A DNA stretch of 64,000 bases, from NCBI RefSeq assembly GCF_016808335.1, contig NC_053142.1:2741802-2805801 (forward strand). The letters are read 5' to 3'. Of this stretch, positions 61,289 to 64,000 are shown piece by piece (position 1 is the stretch's first letter; every line of letters starts with the position of its first letter). The notes beneath the pieces are model-generated. The model was not told where the DNA came from. It made no database searches and worked only from the letters and a program-made list of their open reading frames with translations. The DNA comes from Panicum virgatum. Lineage: Eukaryota > Streptophyta > Magnoliopsida > Poales > Poaceae. The position numbers and the translations under genes were made by a program.

Positions 61289-64000
61289 TGTGGCAGAACC
61301 ACCTGAATTATCCCAGCTCAAGTGCACAGGCCATCACCATAAAGGCAACACCGGCTCAAACGCACTTCAAACGGAATAATCCTTGGTCTGTCGGGTAACG
61401 TCCCGATACAACCACCGGTTCTCGGATCGAACAAGCATACCCCGCACGAAGGCGAGTCCAGAGATATTACAACCACCCTTTTACAACACAGACATAGTAA
61501 TGATTACAAACCAGTTCAAACCATTATTACAAAACCAACTTAAGTAAAACCGTTATACAAGCCACTTAAGTTCAGAGTTTAGACAGCGGAAGATAAAACA
61601 CGACGGCTACAACACGTCGCAAAAGGATACCAGGCTAGCCCAAGCATGGTATCACTCGTCATAGTCATTGCCGGTCGAAGACGTATCCCACTCTACGGAC
61701 CAGCCAGGAGGCAACGAGCAAGGATAGGTCAAGCTAGCGATCTGTTCCTCAAAACTCATACCTGAAAAAGGGTTTCAACAGCAAGGCTGAGTATTCTAAT
61801 ACTCAACAAGACTTAACCGTCAACGGGTATACTAAGCCCACTTTACCGGTCCTATAAGCTTAGCAATTATTCGAACTCAGGTCTAGTGTTCAGTACATAG
61901 GTTCCTAGGATCATGCATCTAGGGTTTCAATTCAAATCCTAAGAATTGTAAATGCACAAGTAAATAATAATAGTAAATGGTATTAATTTAAAATATAGGT
62001 TATGTCCGGGGCTTGCCTTCTCGGTAATCGCTAACTATTTCAGCTCTAGGCTCTTCCAAACTTTGGTCCGGGGCTTCAGTTAGTACGGCGGTGTTTGCTT
62101 GAGCTTCGAGATCACCTCCTTCGGAATCCGGGATCAGCTCGTACGTCCCGTCCGATAAAGCAGTCGTATCTATATGTAATGCAAGAACAGTATTATAAAC
62201 ACACATGGGCAATCGTTTATAGAGTAGCTAATTAACAAATCTAACTACACAAGGCATCATGATCAACAGCACAAATGAAGTTTACTAACTTTATAAACAA
62301 GTGGGGGTGATTTCCTATAACAAGTAAGTTAGGGTTTGCTAATAAATAAACAACTCAAAGCACAAACAGAAATAAATTTAGCAAAAATTACCCTAAACAG
62401 AACATGAACAGATTAAGCTACCCTGTAAAACTCATGCCAAAACATGTAGCCATTTATTCGCAACAAACCATTCATTCAGACAACACCTAGAACAAGCTTG
62501 AATTATATAGGTCAAACTTTAGGAAAGTAGAAGCTCAAAATTTAACAGGAGGTCTACACAGAAATGAACTAGCAACTGTGAATTTTTCATGATTTTATCT
62601 ACAGAGAATTAATTCTGAGAAAATAAACAAAACAGACATCAGATTAGCAAGATTCATTTTTAGCTCCTGTTCTATTCATGAACTGAGGCTCAAACTTTAT
62701 GTACAAGATAAATTATCCAAAAAGGTCACTCAGAAATATTTTCATGATTTATCCTCAGCATAAACTATTTAACATAAATTAAGTCTACTAAACAAGGATT
62801 AAAACAAATAAATATCTACACCAGAGAACTGATCATGAAATTTTTATAGCCATACTAGTGTTACAAGAACAAACTACCAAAAAAGTTTCACTGCAAGACA
62901 TGGCTTCCATCATCAGTTAAGAAAAAGATAAAACATCTAGTATTTATTTACCTAGTGACACAAAACCATTTATACAGCAAAAACTTACAACAAACACCTA
63001 CCATATTATGGTTCTACTGCAAAGAGCTTTACACAAGGATTCCAGAACATCAAGATTTGCTATTTTATGAATTTCTACTGAATTTCAAAGTTCTCAGCTT
63101 GAAATTACAAAGAAGTCCTTAGAGCACTATTCAAATGTGTCACTGACTATTCAAAGAACACCCTGGGTTTTCTTTTCTTTCAACCCGAGGTCAATGGGCC
63201 GGGTCAGAGGGGGAACGCGGGGTTTGACCGGCTGTTTCCCGGCGAGGGGATCACCGGCGGCGAGGGGAAACAGGAGTGGGGGCTAAAGGGGTCCAAGGCG
63301 CACCTCTGGGTGCTTGGAATCGAGGCTGGGGTGGTCGGGAAAGTGGATTTCAACGGCGAGCGGCGGCTTGCGGAGCTCGGCTACGGCGGCGTGGTGACTC
63401 CGGTGGAAGATGGTCGACGGGAAGTAGCTCGTGAGCTGCGTGAGAGGGAGGCAAAGCTATTTGCGTGGTCGATTTGCGCGGAGCGGCTCTAGAATAGCGA
63501 GGCGACGGCGGGGTGAACGCGCCGGCGTTCAAGCGGGGCGGCGGCGCTATTCTGGGGCATGGGGGCGAGGAGCAAGCGAAAGGGCGAACGGATTAGCTTG
63601 CTGGGGCTTTTGTAGTGCCCGGGCGCGCGCGAAGAGAGGGCGGCGGCCTCTGCAGCGGGCTTGCCACCGCGGCGGCGAGGTGGCGGCCGCGCGGCGACTC
63701 TGGGCGGCGTGGCGCGGCAGGGGAGCTCTAGCGCGAGGCAATGGGCGGTGGAGGAGGGGCAGCTCGACGCGTGGGCACCAGCGCGACTCAGAACATGGCC
63801 GGGCAGGCTCTCCCCTGCGCCGGCGACGGCGCTGCACAGCGGTGGCGGAGGAAAACAGAGGAGAGGGCTGGAGGAAGGGGAAAAGGATTGATTTGTAATT
63901 TCCAAAAATTCCAGGGACCAGTCTGTAAACCAGCGATAACTTTTAAAATAGGGCTCAAATGAAAAAGTGCCCAACATAAAAGTTGTTCAACTTTTCAAGA
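61289..64000 (-). repeat. Tekay-type LTR, partial (runs off the window)
   Basis: The plus strand begins tgtggcagaacc, the reverse complement of the LTR end at 46938, and follows the LTR at 43111-46938 backwards to the equivalent of about 43484. About 370 bp of LTR should lie beyond the window. It abuts element F gag directly without a primer-binding site, so it is a solo LTR or the 3' LTR of an element to the right. GC-rich island at about 63180-63890. Confidence 0.88.
62000..62212 (-). CDS. conserved short LTR exon/ORF, second copy
   Basis: Reads HIDTTALSDGTYELIPDSEG and ends DYREGKPRT; about 8 of 70 residues differ from 45295-45507. The upstream acceptor cattacatatag and the donor region (ccgccg then gtgatc near 63250) are conserved. 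Coding status is uncertain, as described for 44109-45507. Confidence 0.4.
   Translation of the reverse strand: MPMCVYNTVLALHIDTTALSDGTYELIPDSEGGDLEAQANTAVLTEAPDQSLEEPRAEIVSDYREGKPRT

Overview
This window is repeat-dense DNA from a flowering plant, almost certainly a grass (Poaceae, probably panicoid). The grounds are the retrotransposon lineages present (Tat, Athila, Tekay-type and CRM-like Ty3/gypsy elements with their typical grass termini), a hAT element with a GGATGGCA-type terminus, and a Tourist-like GGCCTCGTTTAG terminus. I found no intact host gene and no tRNA or rRNA gene. Nearly every coding region belongs to an LTR retrotransposon, and most carry nonsense or frameshift changes. The setting looks like pericentromeric or intercalary heterochromatin.

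Layout. 1-10536 is a mosaic of fragments: a 52-bp minisatellite, a gypsy gag piece, a CRM-like LTR with leader and gag start, two Tat-type 3' ends (4069-4757 and 7512-8540) that keep antisense promoters, a complete non-autonomous hAT element with a perfect 8-bp target duplication (5110-6074), a MITE, and the left end of a second hAT. 10537 to about 28690 is Tat-lineage element A (+). Its gag is interrupted by element B (12928-22536, -), a member of the same family. A keeps gag, protease and a spliced antisense gene for a plant mobile domain (PMD) protein, but has no RT, RNase H or integrase. B keeps RT, two RNase H domains and an integrase with all catalytic residues, has lost its protease region, and carries a different, decayed antisense gene.

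28690-30010 looks like a solo LTR with repeated palindromes. From 30011 to 42001 a Tekay-type LTR (-) is split by a 10-kb non-autonomous Athila element (31825-41921, -) encoding gag, protease and an ATHILA ORF-1-like protein but no RT or integrase. 43111-49917 is the 5' half of a Tekay-type element (+) with a 3.8-kb LTR, a structured leader, an extra ORF before gag, and the start of gag. It is fused to another Tekay LTR piece (49918-51029). 51030-58483 is an Athila-type element (+) with gag, protease, RT, RNase H, integrase and an acidic Cys-rich third ORF; its 3' LTR is absent. 58484-61288 is the 5' end of a second Athila family member. It is interrupted by a large Tekay-type LTR (61289 to the window end, -).

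The elements appear to depend on one another: protease-only and polymerase-only copies coexist in both the Tat and the Athila groups. Two regulatory patterns recur. One is antisense genes with their own TATA boxes just inside Tat 3' LTRs. The other is a pair of GGCCGGCC boxes at a constant 23-bp register upstream of Athila LTR promoters and of promoters for the internal third ORFs.
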